64,000 nucleotides of DNA, from the NCBI GenBank assembly GCA_001599755.1, contig BCHX01000001.1, forward strand, positions 2,480,001 to 2,544,000. Reading direction: 5' to 3'. Below the pieces are notes generated by a model, which saw only the letters and a program-made list of their open reading frames with translations, made no database searches and was not told the DNA's origin. The stretch comes from Gliomastix tumulicola (lineage: Eukaryota > Ascomycota > Sordariomycetes > Hypocreales > Bionectriaceae). The translations under genes were made by a program, and so were the position numbers. Below are positions 49,028 through 59,050 of the stretch, one piece after another. Position 1 is the stretch's first letter. Each line of letters begins with the position of its first letter.

Positions 49028-50215
49028 TCAGGCTATCCTCAACGGTAATATGTGCTGCACCATCGCTTCTCTCCTACATAGCGGGCACTCGGGCTTCTCC
49101 CTGATCCAGTCGCCTATACACTCCCAGCAGAAGACATGCCCGCACTGCGTGGCGGACGGATCCTTGAGCTCCTCGAGGCACAGCGTGCACTTCCTCTGCT
49201 GCGCGCCCTTGATGTAGCCCATGACCTTGTCGTCGCTCAGCTCGTAGGTCGGCGTGTTGCCGACGGGGGTGTGCGTCGTGGCCGCGATGTCGATGCGCGT
49301 CAGCTGCGAGTTCGTCGTCGTCATCGTCGCGCCTGCGCCGCCGCCGCCGCCGCCGAGGAGCAGGTCGTTGTTGGATGCGTACGAGTTGTCGTGATCGAGG
49401 GACACATGGACGCCGCCCGACTCAAAGGCCGTGCGCTCGCGGGCTGCGGCTGCGGCTGCGGCGGCGGAGGAGGAGGAGGCCTGCAGGTTGCTCTGGACGT
49501 GGAGGTAGCCCTGGACGCCGAGCTGGATGACGAGGAGGACGCCGAGGACCTCGTAGCCCGCGCGGTCGGGGGTGTCGGGGACGGCGCGCGTGAAGACGTA
49601 GCGGAGGGAGAGGAGGCGCTTCGACAGCTCGTAGTAGGTGCCGCTGAAGTAGAAGACGGCGAGGGTGACGGCCTGCAGGGGCGCCGAGGACGTGAAGGGT
49701 GTGAGGTTGCGGAGCAGGTACTCGCATATCCGGACCTGTTGTCTGCCCGGTGGCTCCTTGCCCTCTACGCTTCCTCTCCGAAGCGTCTCCAGCCGTCGTT
49801 CGAGGAGTCTGCGGATGCGCTGCCGGATCGAGGGCAGCACGCGCGACGCGAGGTAAGGAACCAGTATGCTCCCCGCGATGTACGCCGCGCGCCGCCGCAC
49901 GGACGGCAGGCGGCCCGTGGCGCCCTCGAGCTGCACGAGGTCGCAGTACTCCTCGCCCAGCGTGCGGTTCCCCGGCAGGGTCGTGAGCGCGAGGTAGAGG
50001 AGGGCGGCGGCGGCGCGCAGCTCCGGGGTGAGGGCGTGCGTCGCGCGGGCGCCGCGGAGGCGGCGGTGGAGGTCGGTGAGGGTGTTTGTGAGGTGGCCGG
50101 TGAAGTAGGCGTCCTTCTGGTGGGCGCGGATGATGTCGGGGGCGGCGGCGAAGGGGAAGGGGGAGGCGGTGGCTGTCGGTGTCGGTGCTGTCGTAGTCGT
50201 GGTTGTTGTAGACAT
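49028..50215 (-). CDS. PEX10: peroxisomal RING ubiquitin ligase, peroxin 10
   Basis: One uninterrupted exon of 395 residues. Pex2/Pex10/Pex12-type membrane region from about residue 25 (IIRAHQKDAYFTG, the typical start) to about 250, containing EYCDLVQLEGATGRLPS and RRAAYIAGSILVPYL. The C-terminal C3HC4 RING, about 343-380 (KCTLCLEEL...CGHVFCWECIGDWI...CPLC), is complete. Pex10 with Pex2 and Pex12 monoubiquitinates the import receptor Pex5 and permits its recycling. The segment joining membrane region and RING is unusually long and low complexity: poly-Ser, poly-Ala (eight), poly-Gly (six) and Thr runs. The N-terminus starts with a seven-Thr run. It is divergent from the ERD1-like gene, sharing a 678-bp promoter. 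Confidence 0.95.
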   Translation of the reverse strand: MSTTTTTTTAPTPTATASPFPFAAAPDIIRAHQKDAYFTGHLTNTLTDLHRRLRGARATHALTPELRAAAALLYLALTTLPGNRTLGEEYCDLVQLEGATGRLPSVRRRAAYIAGSILVPYLASRVLPSIRQRIRRLLERRLETLRRGSVEGKEPPGRQQVRICEYLLRNLTPFTSSAPLQAVTLAVFYFSGTYYELSKRLLSLRYVFTRAVPDTPDRAGYEVLGVLLVIQLGVQGYLHVQSNLQASSSSAAAAAAAARERTAFESGGVHVSLDHDNSYASNNDLLLGGGGGGAGATMTTTNSQLTRIDIAATTHTPVGNTPTYELSDDKVMGYIKGAQQRKCTLCLEELKDPSATQCGHVFCWECIGDWIREKPECPLCRREAMVQHILPLRIA

Positions 50216-50893
50216 GATGGGAGGAGTGGTGGTGAGACCCCGGGAGGTCTCAGAGTTGGGGGGGTTGGAAGAACGAGTGTTTGAGATGGGGAGTTGGATG
50301 TCGAGACGCTATCGAATCGATGTGGGAGCAGATGTCATTGTCGAATGAATTGAGGAAGCTGCGTTCTGGAGATGACAATGACAATGACAATGGCGATGGT
50401 GTTAGTGATGGACGGGCGTGTTCTGAACCTCGGGATTGAAGTCCAGCGGGTCGAAGCTCGGCAGACATCTGAAATAATCCCAACTACCCTAGACCTCTTC
50501 ATTCCGTTTCCTGGGATTGGGCTCGGCACTGCCAATACCCAAAAGGGCTAATCAAGCTTGACGGCCAGTGGGGTCTTGGCGATAAGGCCAAGTCACCCCT
50601 GACGCCAACAGATTGGCTAATTCTGGCCATCCCTCGACAGCTTCATTAATTTTCAATTCCGTCACTTCTGCGACGATTTCGCTTGCTCGTTCGTCCCCAA
50701 GCGCATATCCCCAGCGCTTACTAATTCAAGCCGCTCCTCTGGCCCTGCGCGCAATCGTCTGAGCCGAACCACCAGATGTCGCTGCCCTAGGAAACCCGTA
50801 CCCGACATCCCCATACGTCTCTCCCTTGACATCGACTTGGCGTCCTCCCTCCCCTCCTACAACCGATGACGATTCTACGAATATCATAGCACA
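50216..50893. promoter_or_regulatory. shared divergent promoter of PEX10 and the ERD1-like gene
   Basis: 678 bp between the two start codons. A CCAAT box is visible at 50532-50536 and its reverse complement ATTGG at 50612-50616, candidate HAP-complex sites. Short GACAAT repeats lie at about 50374-50392. Assignment of function is inference from position. Confidence 0.4.
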
Positions 50894-52188
50894 ATGGACG
50901 GCGATCCTGCAGTAGAGTCGGGGCTCGACTCCTTCAGCCTGACGTTTCCCCTACCGTATCGCGTCGGGTTCATCATCACATTAGGTACGTTTGTTCTCAA
51001 ATCTGTCGACGCCCTCGCCCGTTGAGCACGTGCTAACAGCCAAGTCAAGCGGTCTGGGGCTGGGGCTTCAACCTGCACTTCCTCTACAGACGAAAGATCG
51101 ACGTCCCCTCGCTGATCCGATACCCGGGCCGAACGTCGCCGCACCACGTCGCGCACCACCACACCACGTACCGCCTCGCCGTCGTCCTCTCGGGCCTCTT
51201 CTCCCTCTCCATCGTCCTCTTCTGGCTCCTGACGTGGCGCATCCCGTCGCGGGTCGTCGCGTACGACTGGCTGCCGCTGACGTACCTCGTCGCGCTCGTG
51301 GCCGTCTTCGTCGTGCCGGTGCGCGAGCTACCCAGCGCCGGGCGGCGGCGGTTCCTCGCGACGCTGGCGCGCGTGAGCATCGGGGGCATCGCCGAGGCGC
51401 AGAACGGCAAGTTCGGGGACATCCTGCTGGCCGACGTGCTGACGTCGTACGCCAAGGTGTTTGGGGACCTGTTCGTCACGCTGTGCATGTTCTTCACCCC
51501 TGGGGGTTCGTCGACCAAGCGGCCCGACCGGGACTGCGGCGGCGTCGTGGTCGTGCCGCTGCTCATGGCGATCCCCAGTCTGATCCGGTTCCGGCAGTGC
51601 GTCATCGAGTACCTGCGCGTGCGGCGGGCACCCTACAAGGAGTCTACGGGCTGGGGCGGGCAGCACCTGGCCAACGCGCTCAAGTACTCGACGGCGTTCC
51701 CCGTCATCGTGCTCAGCTCGCTGCAGCGCAGCACCGACGACGAGGGCGTCAAGGCGTCGCTGAACCGGGCGTGGTTCGCGGCCGTCCTCGTCAACTCGCT
51801 CTACTCGTTCTACTGGGACGTGGCCAAGGATTGGGACCTGACGCTCTTCTCGGCCGAGCGCGCGTCGGCGCACCATCCCTGGGCGCTGCGCGAGCGGCTC
51901 ATGTTCCGGCCTGTCAATGTCTACTACGTGGTCGTGGGGCTGGACCTGATGCTGCGCTGCTCGTGGTCGATGAAGCTGAGCCAGCACCTGGACCGGTTCA
52001 GCGACTTCGAGAGCGGCATCTTCCTGATCGAGCTGCTCGAGGTGGTGCGGCGCTGGGTCTGGATCTTCTTCCGGGTCGAGGCCGAGTGGCTTAGGAACAC
52101 GTCGACGGGCCTGGGCGTGGACGACATCCTGATGGCCAACTACCAGGGCAAGGACGACGACGACGACGAGGATGATGACGACCTGTAG
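50894..52188 (+). CDS. EXS-domain protein, ERD1-like (Golgi/ER retention)
   Basis: Two exons, 50894-50984 and 51050-52188, with a 65-nt intron (GTACGT...CAAG); 409 residues. The protein has several hydrophobic segments and the EXS region (about 200-390): CVIEYLRVRR, HLANALKYSTAFPVIVLS, NSLYSFYWDVAKDWDL, IFLIELLEVVRRWVWIFFRVE and EWLRNT, shared by yeast Erd1, Syg1 and XPR1. It lacks the N-terminal SPX domain, which points to Erd1 rather than a phosphate exporter of full XPR1 type. Erd1 acts in Golgi phosphate recycling and in retention of glycosyltransferases and ER residents; assumed here by family. The C-terminus is a very acidic Asp/Glu run. An alternative acceptor (ACAG at 51039) would shift into a frame without domain similarity. 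Confidence 0.9.
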
Positions 52189-52900
52189 GGATGGATGTGA
52201 TCATCTTCTTTGTCTGTCCTGTAATGATGGGCAGAAAACCAGCGATTGTGATGTCAAAGCAGTGTGGGGTTGGTTATAGACGTTATAGAAGGGGCACAGG
52301 GGGCGGGCGCTTTTTTTCCACTTTGGACTCCTTGCAGCGACGGACGGCCGAGCGAGCCTGCCTGTCAGTCAGTCGCAACGATGGATATGAATGGTGTTTT
52401 GGTGTAATACTAGGTACCATCTAGACTTTGTTTTTCCCTCCAGTTCATGCCTATTTCTTCTCAATATTACTTTCTTTTTTTTTTCTCTCTCCCTTGCAGA
52501 CGCCGTGTCGCCCTCCTGTTCCCCATCCAGTCCTCCCATTACGTGGGCAAAAACAGACCCGAGCCAGCTGAGTCAGACGTCCTAGGGATCGTCTGTCATC
52601 TGTCACTATGCCGAAAGCTGGTCCGAGTGTGCGACGGCGCATCCGTCCGGAACAGGTTTTAACGGGCCTCGCCTGTCCATTTGTAGCCTCTCTCGGGCGT
52701 GGCGAGACCCTGATTGGAGATGGTCTCCCGGCCTGGGGTGCGACCTTTCTTTCCACTGTAAAGTCCTACGCTTTCCACCCCCGGCAGAGTCGGGGGCACA
52801 GCGCGCGGCACAGGCCGATCCTACAGTTCATGACCCCTCCATCCAGCCAGCAGCGTGGACGCGGGAAGGAGGATGATGACTGAGTCGAGGATGGTGGGAG

Positions 52901-52927
52901 GATGGATGGGTGGATGGATGGATGGGT
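52901..52927. repeat. GATG-type tetranucleotide repeat
   Basis: About six imperfect GATG/GGTG units in a row, visible directly. Confidence 0.8.
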
Positions 52928-53490
52928 GCGTGATGGGAATGATAAAGAGGAGGGGTGGGCAGCTGCTTGCTTGCTGGAGAGGAGGCAGATGGAGGGCAAA
53001 CGGTTGCATGTCCTGCTGCCTGTCTTCAGTCTAGGTGCTCATCTGGTGCTCACTGCATCTTGGTCCCTTCCACATTGTCAGTTGCAGTGAGACAAAGAAG
53101 CGATGCCTGAATAAAGAAACATCCCCAACTAGCTCCCTCCCTCCCTGAATGGACCACTTCCTCGGGCTCCTCTGGGCAGAGTCCAGCCCTCGATCTACTC
53201 ACTGACGGCAGATCACCATCCATCCATCATCGCCATCCGAGCGCCCAGCCCTACCATTGAGGGAGGACAGCACGAACAAAGAAGCGCGACAAACAAGAAT
53301 AAAATACCAAGGCCGAGAACGAGCAGAGGCCAGATTCCAGAGCGAGACAAGGGAGGGGCAGAAGAGCGACAGAAGGAAGTGTCAGCTCTTTATTGAGACA
53401 CTCTTCCCCCGCGATCTGCAGACGACAAGCCTCACTCTTACAAGTCATTTTTTTCTTTCTTTTTTTCATTGTGACTGGCGGCAAGAAGAG

Positions 53491-53528
53491 TCACACTCAC
53501 AAACACACACACACATACACACACAAAC
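53491..53528. repeat. (CA)n microsatellite
   Basis: CA dinucleotides with a few interruptions, in the probable 5' leader region of the following gene. Confidence 0.8.
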
Positions 53529-53863
53529 AATCGCGACTCGTCGCCCATTCAGCCTTGTTCTGGGTTGATTGACAGACCGCGGAATCCTTTGTCTGTCGAC
53601 AAGCCGCAGCTGGCAAGCAAGCGAAAGGCCCCCCAAACAGGCTTGATGGCAGCGACAAGACCGACCGCCTTTCTTCAGTCTTCTTCTCACTTGGTTCTCA
53701 TCTTTCCAACCTGAAGCTTGCTTTCTCACCCACCGACTTCTCTTCTTCGTTTTCTCGTCGCTTACCTCTCTCTTTATTCTGCCACTTGTCACGCAGCGAA
53801 TCCTGGTTGATACCGATTCACGATAACCAACCACCATTCAAAAAGAGAGACAGACCGACAAAG

Positions 53864-55462
53864 ATGCCGCCGCCGCCGCCGCGATCAGAGTCGCCCGCGC
53901 TCAGAGGCATGGAGAAGGCCATCCCGCCCCCCAAGCAGAAGCAGAAGCAGAAGCAGCCGCGCTCCAAACGCGAGAGCTACTACACAAAGACCGCGCCCAT
54001 GTACTCCAACAAGCCGCTCCCGGCGCTGCCCCGGCCGAGCGACGACTCGTCTCGTCCGTCCTCGCGCGCAGACAACACCGGCAGGCCCCGCGACCCTGCC
54101 GTGCCGCAGCCGCTCAACATCCCCCGTCGCCCCAAGACGGCCCCTGGCCATCATCATCATCATCATGGCGTCAGTGCCGCTGGTGCTGCTGCTGCGCCGC
54201 TGACGCCGCCGCCGATGCTGGATCTTGAGCCGTCCCCTGTCGAGACCTCGCCGCTGCAGCAGAGACAACAGCAGCAGCAGCCGCAGGTGCCGCCTCGCCA
54301 CCCGGCAAGACCACCCTCGCATCCGCGCCGCACGAGCTCCGTCAACCGCCACGCGGCGACGGGCCATCGTCCCGGGCAGAAGGTGGCGCAGCTGACGGGC
54401 TACGACGTCGACATCTACGACGACGTCCGCGACCGCTTCCCTGGCCTCTCGTCCCCTCCTCACCGTCCCGCCGACGCGAAACCGCCACCGTCTACTACGG
54501 TGACAGCAGCAGCAGGACCAGAGCCCGGCTCGCCAACGACGCCCTTCCCCGTGCACGGCTACGAGCCGTTCGCGGGCGGCGCGTCCGACTTTGGCAGCGA
54601 CGGCACCGCCTCCGCGGCTGGCTCGAGACACGGTAGCGCCCGTTTCAGCTTCAGCTCGCGGCCCAGCTGGTCGTCGCACAGCCCGCACCTGTCGTTTGAC
54701 GGCAGGGCGCTCTCCCTGTCGCGGAGCCGCGATAGTCTCGTGGGCTCCGACAACGAGGCCGCCCTCGACTACCACCGCTTCGCGTCCGAGCTCGCCGGCT
54801 CGTCCAACAGACCCTCGACCGACTCGCGCCGCTTCAGCGCCCAGAGCGGCGGTGCTGCGGGCGGTCATGCCAGGGAGGCGTCGCAGAGCAACAACAACAA
54901 CCGGTCGAGCAGCCACAGTCTCGGTCTGGGAGACCAGCGATCCCCGTTTCAACAGAACGCGGCGCCGGCGACACAGACCGCCTCGTCGTCGTTGTCTAGG
55001 AAGGTGTCCTCTCCCAAGCAGAAGTCCGTCTCGACGTCATTCTCGTCCAACCCCTGGACCGCCGAGGAGAAGAGACGGCGGCACAAGAAGACCAGCCTGC
55101 CTACACCGGCACCGGCACCGGCACCGGCGCCGCCCGTCGAGACCGAGCCTCGCAGCGTCTTCGAGAGCGACTCGGACGACGAGGTCGGCATCACCGACTC
55201 CATCCGCGGCTTCTTCCACCGGCGCTCGTCGTCGCACCAGGACACGGCGGTGCCCACCGTTAAGTCGCAGCAGCAGCAGCAGCAGCAGCGCACCAGCAGC
55301 ACCAGGGACGAGGCGGCCGACAAGAGCCTGCTGGACAAGGCCCGGGAGTGGCGCACGGAGAAGAAGGCCAGGGAGGAGTCCAAGCAGCCCAGGCAGCCCC
55401 GGTCCAACGAGGATCTGGGCAAGTGGTTCCGGGACAAGCCGACCTCCCGCATTCTCTCCTAG
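53864..55462 (+). CDS. long disordered Pro/Ser/Gln-rich protein of unknown function
   Basis: A single exon of 532 residues from the first ATG (MPPPPPRSESPALRG). Nearly the whole protein is low complexity: proline runs, KQKQKQKQ, a six-His run, poly-Gln and a six-unit Ala-Pro stretch. A few segments look more ordered and may be conserved: KRESYYTKTAPMYSNKPLPA (about 40-59), a GYDVDIYDDVRDRFPGL block (about 182-198), RRRHKKTSLPTP, then DEVGITDSIRGFFHRRSSS and a basic C-terminus ending EDLGKWFRDKPTSRILS. I recognise no domain. Many SP/TP and RxxS sites fit a phosphorylated scaffold or cytoskeletal or cell-wall-signalling regulator, but that is speculation. The frame is maintained over 1.6 kb with ordered patches, so I regard the gene as real. 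Confidence 0.75.
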   Translation: MPPPPPRSESPALRGMEKAIPPPKQKQKQKQPRSKRESYYTKTAPMYSNKPLPALPRPSDDSSRPSSRADNTGRPRDPAVPQPLNIPRRPKTAPGHHHHHHGVSAAGAAAAPLTPPPMLDLEPSPVETSPLQQRQQQQQPQVPPRHPARPPSHPRRTSSVNRHAATGHRPGQKVAQLTGYDVDIYDDVRDRFPGLSSPPHRPADAKPPPSTTVTAAAGPEPGSPTTPFPVHGYEPFAGGASDFGSDGTASAAGSRHGSARFSFSSRPSWSSHSPHLSFDGRALSLSRSRDSLVGSDNEAALDYHRFASELAGSSNRPSTDSRRFSAQSGGAAGGHAREASQSNNNNRSSSHSLGLGDQRSPFQQNAAPATQTASSSLSRKVSSPKQKSVSTSFSSNPWTAEEKRRRHKKTSLPTPAPAPAPAPPVETEPRSVFESDSDDEVGITDSIRGFFHRRSSSHQDTAVPTVKSQQQQQQQRTSSTRDEAADKSLLDKAREWRTEKKAREESKQPRQPRSNEDLGKWFRDKPTSRILS

Positions 55463-56116
55463 AGGGTGTCGTTTGGGCGATTCGCTCACCTACCTTGCTC
55501 CCCCCTGTGGGAGGGAGGAGGTTTTCTCCTTTGTTTCATATCATCGCGACGTTGGCACGTCGGGGACACACATACTCTCCTTTTTTTTTTGATCACACAG
55601 GATTTTTTCATTTGTTGGCCCATATGCCAGGCAAAGGATCACGGGAGGCATTACGGATGGATATCGAGGGTAATAATGGCGTTGGTAGGAGTTACTGGAC
55701 GCGGAGGACGATACCCAGGCTGTGGGCGTTGAGGATACATATGAATGTAGCATGAATACGAGAGGGACTGACAAACAAAAAGAAGCCAATGTGATGTCGG
55801 AGTGGGAACAGTCGCACCGTCGTCGTACCGAGAGCTGAAGTTCGTCGACGGCGGACAAGTCGTGGGTAAGGGGAAAAGAGGCCGAGTTGCAGCTGTTAGT
55901 GCGAGCCAGCCTTTGTCAGCCCAAACCACTAACCTCCGGGATCTCCAAGCGGGTAGCCCCNCCCCCGCCTCCAATTGTTTTGTCACTTTGCCGAGGTCGG
56001 CTTCTTATTTGGCTGCACAACCAACGTCCGTCCATATTACTTTCACGACAACAGCAGATATACAGAGACTCAGGTCTCTTCTCACCTCATCCCCTCGAGA
56101 CGCAGAGCGGCCAACA
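55463..56116. other. spacer with one undetermined base
   Basis: 3' region of the disordered-protein gene and 5' region of the Nudix gene. Contains a T10 run at about 55581-55590 and a single N at 55961 inside a C-rich run (CCCCNCCCCC), the only ambiguous base seen in the window. No gene recognised. Confidence 0.5.
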
Positions 56117-57444
56117 ATGACCGGCGCCGAGCCTCTCCCAACGGACCCCTCGACGACTCATCCCGCCCCGGAGACGCACTCCTCCATCGCCGTCGACGAA
56201 GCCACCGTGACCGCGGCGCTCAGCGCCATCACCTCGACCGAGCCCTCTGAAGAAGCCTCGCTGTACTATGACGCTGCCACCATGGCGCCGCTGAATGCAC
56301 TCTCCCTAGTTGGTCCTCCCAGCAACATCCCAAGAAACGGTTGAGGGCAAGGGGGAGGAAGAAAGATAGTACAAAGAGAGAGAGAGAGTGAGAGACAGAG
56401 AGAGCTGGACTGACACCGGCCGAACTGCAAAAGGCTGCGCTCGCCCGCCTCCGCGCGTACAAGCCGCCACCCTTCCCGCTGTGGGACGCCCTGCCCGCGC
56501 GCAAGAGGGCCGCCGTGCTCATCCTGCTGTACCCGGACCGCTTCGGGGACCTGCGCGTCGTCATCACCATGCGCGCCGCGAGTCTGAGGAGCTTCTCCGG
56601 GCACGCTGCGCTCCCCGGCGGGAAGGCGGACAGCAAGGAGGAGACACCGTGTAAGGCCCCCGGGTTCTCTCCTCCTCAGACTCTACGGAATCGAAAGAAC
56701 TGACAAAGAGCCGGAACACACACAGACAAGATCGCCAGGCGTGAAGCCTCGGAGGAGATCGGCCTCCCCGAAGACGACTACGGTCTCCCGAAGCCCTTCA
56801 GGATAGAGCAGCTCTGCACGCTCCCGCCGTCGCTCGCCCGCACGCACCTCGTCGTAACCCCCTGCGTCGCCTTCCTCCACGCCGACCGCAAGGATTCTTC
56901 CAGCAGCGCAGGCACCAGCGACGCCGACGCCGACGCCGACGCGGCAGCCCCGTTAGTTGAGGACTCGATGATCCCGCGCCTCGACGCCCGCGAGGTCGCC
57001 GCCGTCTTCAGCGCCCCCTTCTACAACTTCCTCAAGGCGGACGACCTCCCCGCGCCGCCCGGGCAGACCCTCCCCGAGGGCCGCTGGTACGACGGCTCGT
57101 GGCTGACGTGGAAGGACCAGCCGTGGCGCGTGCACAACTTCTACGTGCCCGTCAACAACCAGCGCGTCTCGCGCCCGCGCCCGCGGCGGGGCAGCGCCCA
57201 GTCGGAGCTCGCGGACCAGCTCGAGGAGGAGCGCGAGAAGGAAGGGCGGTTCAAGGTCTGGGGGATGACGGCACGCGTGCTCGTCGATGCCGCGAGGGTT
57301 GCGTACGGGGAGGAGCCCGAGATGGAGCATAACCTGGACTACGGGGATGCAAACATCATCATGCTGGCTGATGCCGAGGGGAGCTTTGCTGAGATCTCGG
57401 ATCCGCCTAAGAAGGAGCCCGAGACGGAGAAAGGTAAGATGTAG
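56117..57444 (+). CDS. Nudix hydrolase, CoA diphosphatase (PCD1/NUDT7) type
   Basis: Preferred model: exons 56117-56308, 56434-56650, 56726-57444; 375 residues. The Nudix box (G-x5-E-x7-REUxEExGU) reads from GGKADSKEETP across the second intron into YKIARREASEEIGL. Upstream, MRAASLRSFSGHAALPGGK corresponds to the CoA-diphosphatase motif LRxHxGxVxFPGG, with Leu in place of Phe. RAYKPPPFPLWDALPARKRAAVLILLYP begins the domain. It probably cleaves CoA or oxidised CoA derivatives, as yeast Pcd1 does in peroxisomes; no clear C-terminal targeting signal is seen (ends EKGKM). The first splice junction is uncertain: the chosen intron has donor GTTGGT and a CTGAC branch-like site 20 nt before AAAG, while an alternative 56340-56404 also keeps the frame. 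Confidence 0.85.
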
Positions 57445-57695
57445 TAGTAGGTACGCAGCGGCCGGGGGCCGAACTCATGAACAGGAACGCTTTGCACATG
57501 TCTAGAATGATCATGCATTTGAGGAATAGATTCGCTACGTCCATGGGTTCGCTGGTAGCATCGTCTAGCGGCCATACAGTCTTTCCAGATCCAATACTCT
57601 CGTCTAGATGATTCAATCGCTTGCCGTGCGCTTCCTCGCTTCGGACACCAAGCGTCAAAGAATGGACCTAGCATCGCCGGACACGGATCCAAAGA

Positions 57696-58521
57696 TCAAT
57701 GGCATGCCGTCTCCTTAGTAGAGGGCGTGGACTGTCCGAACAGGACGAAGCCTAGGAAGCAGCCGATGGTCACGGCAACCATCACCCATCCATTGTATGT
57801 CATAAAGACAAGCCTGCATAAGTTCCCGTCGTCAGTCTTTCCCCGCCCCAACCAACCAGACATGTGTGTATCTTTTCGTGCAATAACTCGGAACCGAAAT
57901 TCGAGGGAGAAGACGTACATGAGCATGAAGGCGTAGAAGGTCTGCACGGCATACAGCAGTCCTCGGAGGACAAGCGTCCGTCGGCTCGCGCGCGCCTGTG
58001 CCTGGACGGCTCCTGGGTTGAACAAAGGTGTTGATTCAGCAATGGGGTCGTCGACGGCGTCGGCAAAGGAGGGGGCTGTTGATGGTGCAAGAGGAACGCA
58101 TCAGACAGTTTGCTATTATGCATTGTAACAGCGTGCGGCGCAGGGGATGGCCAGCTTACGAGGCATAGATTCGATGCGCTTGTTGACGGCGCGCTCGTAC
58201 TTCGCAGACAGGGAGCGGAGGCCCTCGTAGCCCATGGCGATGATGACGATGGCGAGGAGGGAGAAGATGAGCGAGGCGGTGCCGCGGACGTGCCATTGGC
58301 GGAAGACGATGCAGAGGTTCTTGGTGTCCCAGGTGAAGAGCATCTGTTGGGGAGTTGACTGTCAGCTAGCTGTCTGCTCATCTAGGGACAGCGTCGTGGG
58401 GAGGACGTACGCTCATGCTGCACATGTCGTCCATGCCACCACCACCACCGTGGCCACCGTGGTCCATTCCGCCGTGACCTCCGTGGTCCATGCCTCCGTG
58501 ATCCATACCGCCGTGGTTCAT
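57696..58521 (-). CDS. CTR-family copper transporter
   Basis: Four exons: 58521-58411, 58343-58160, 58075-57919, 57813-57696; introns 67, 84 and 105 nt, phases agree, 189 residues. The N-terminus is a Met/His/Gly repeat (units like MDHGGHGG), the copper-binding ectodomain, ending MDDMCSMSMLFTWDT. Three membrane helices follow: about 58-80 (preceded by CIVFRQWHVRG), about 130-153, containing the pore methionine motif FMLMLVFM directly before TYNGW, and about 157-175. The GxxxG-type packing in the last helix reads GCFLGFVLFG. It imports Cu(I); whether at the plasma membrane or vacuole cannot be told from sequence. Intron 3 falls inside the MLML motif. It is divergent from the 3-hydroxyanthranilate dioxygenase gene and has GCTG-core copper-element-like motifs upstream. 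Confidence 0.93.
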
Positions 58522-59050
58522 GGTGTTCCGATGTAGAGCAGAAGCTTGGGGGAGTGAATGTGAAAGGGAAAAAAGCTGTTGAGAAGCTGTGGAAACAAGT
58601 GAAGCTGAAGGGCAGGATGGTCGTCGACCTGGGGACGGGAGGCGCAAGTACTTATCTTATCTGGTCGAGCTCCAGGTTAGCTGAGACAGCTCCAGCCCCC
58701 ACCATCAGGGAAGGAGCGCTGTGGTCTGATGCAGCCTGCCACCTGATGCCCTGATCCGAAGAGAGACAGCTCAAAAAGTACACAATACATGCTCAAATGC
58801 GCTCAAGGCGCACAATCTTATCTGTGCCACGTCGTACCCGGTACACCGAACCTAGACTCCGCTGCCGGCGTCAAGCTCCCGCTCCGGAAGCTCGGCCTAA
58901 GACTCAGCGTCAGCGGGCATCGCCATTTTAATAATCAACCTACCTACCCTTGCTTCCACAGGGTCTCGGGGACTGACATCCAGCGCCTCACAATACGCAT
59001 CCTGCATGCAAACTAGCAGTGTAAAGTACCACAGCTGATAAAAAAAAAAC
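58522..59050. promoter_or_regulatory. divergent promoter of the CTR transporter and 3-hydroxyanthranilate dioxygenase
   Basis: 529 bp. Three motifs with a GCTG core at 58575-58578, 58586-58589 and 58604-58607 each fit the fission-yeast Cuf1 copper-signalling consensus D(T/A)DDHGCTGD on the plus strand. Two GCTCA cores at 58791-58795 and 58801-58805 resemble the Mac1-type site TGTGCTCA of Aspergillus. Binding in this organism is not shown. An A-rich run (59040-59049) directly precedes the dioxygenase start. Confidence 0.4.

Larger units (their letters stand above)
52189..53863. other. 1.7-kb spacer and 5' flank of the disordered-protein gene
   Basis: No gene recognised. It holds a GATG-rich tetranucleotide array (about 52901-52927), a CA-rich microsatellite (53491-53528) and a CT-rich leader (53690-53780) before the next start codon. 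Confidence 0.45.

Noticed and set aside
49136..50284. 382-codon plus-strand open frame opposite PEX10
   Set aside because: Shadow of the PEX10 exon, made of R/A/V/E/G runs.
53885..54952. 355-codon minus-strand open frame opposite the disordered-protein gene
   Set aside because: Arg/Ala/Gly-rich translation explained by GC-rich codons on the other strand; no start context or family.
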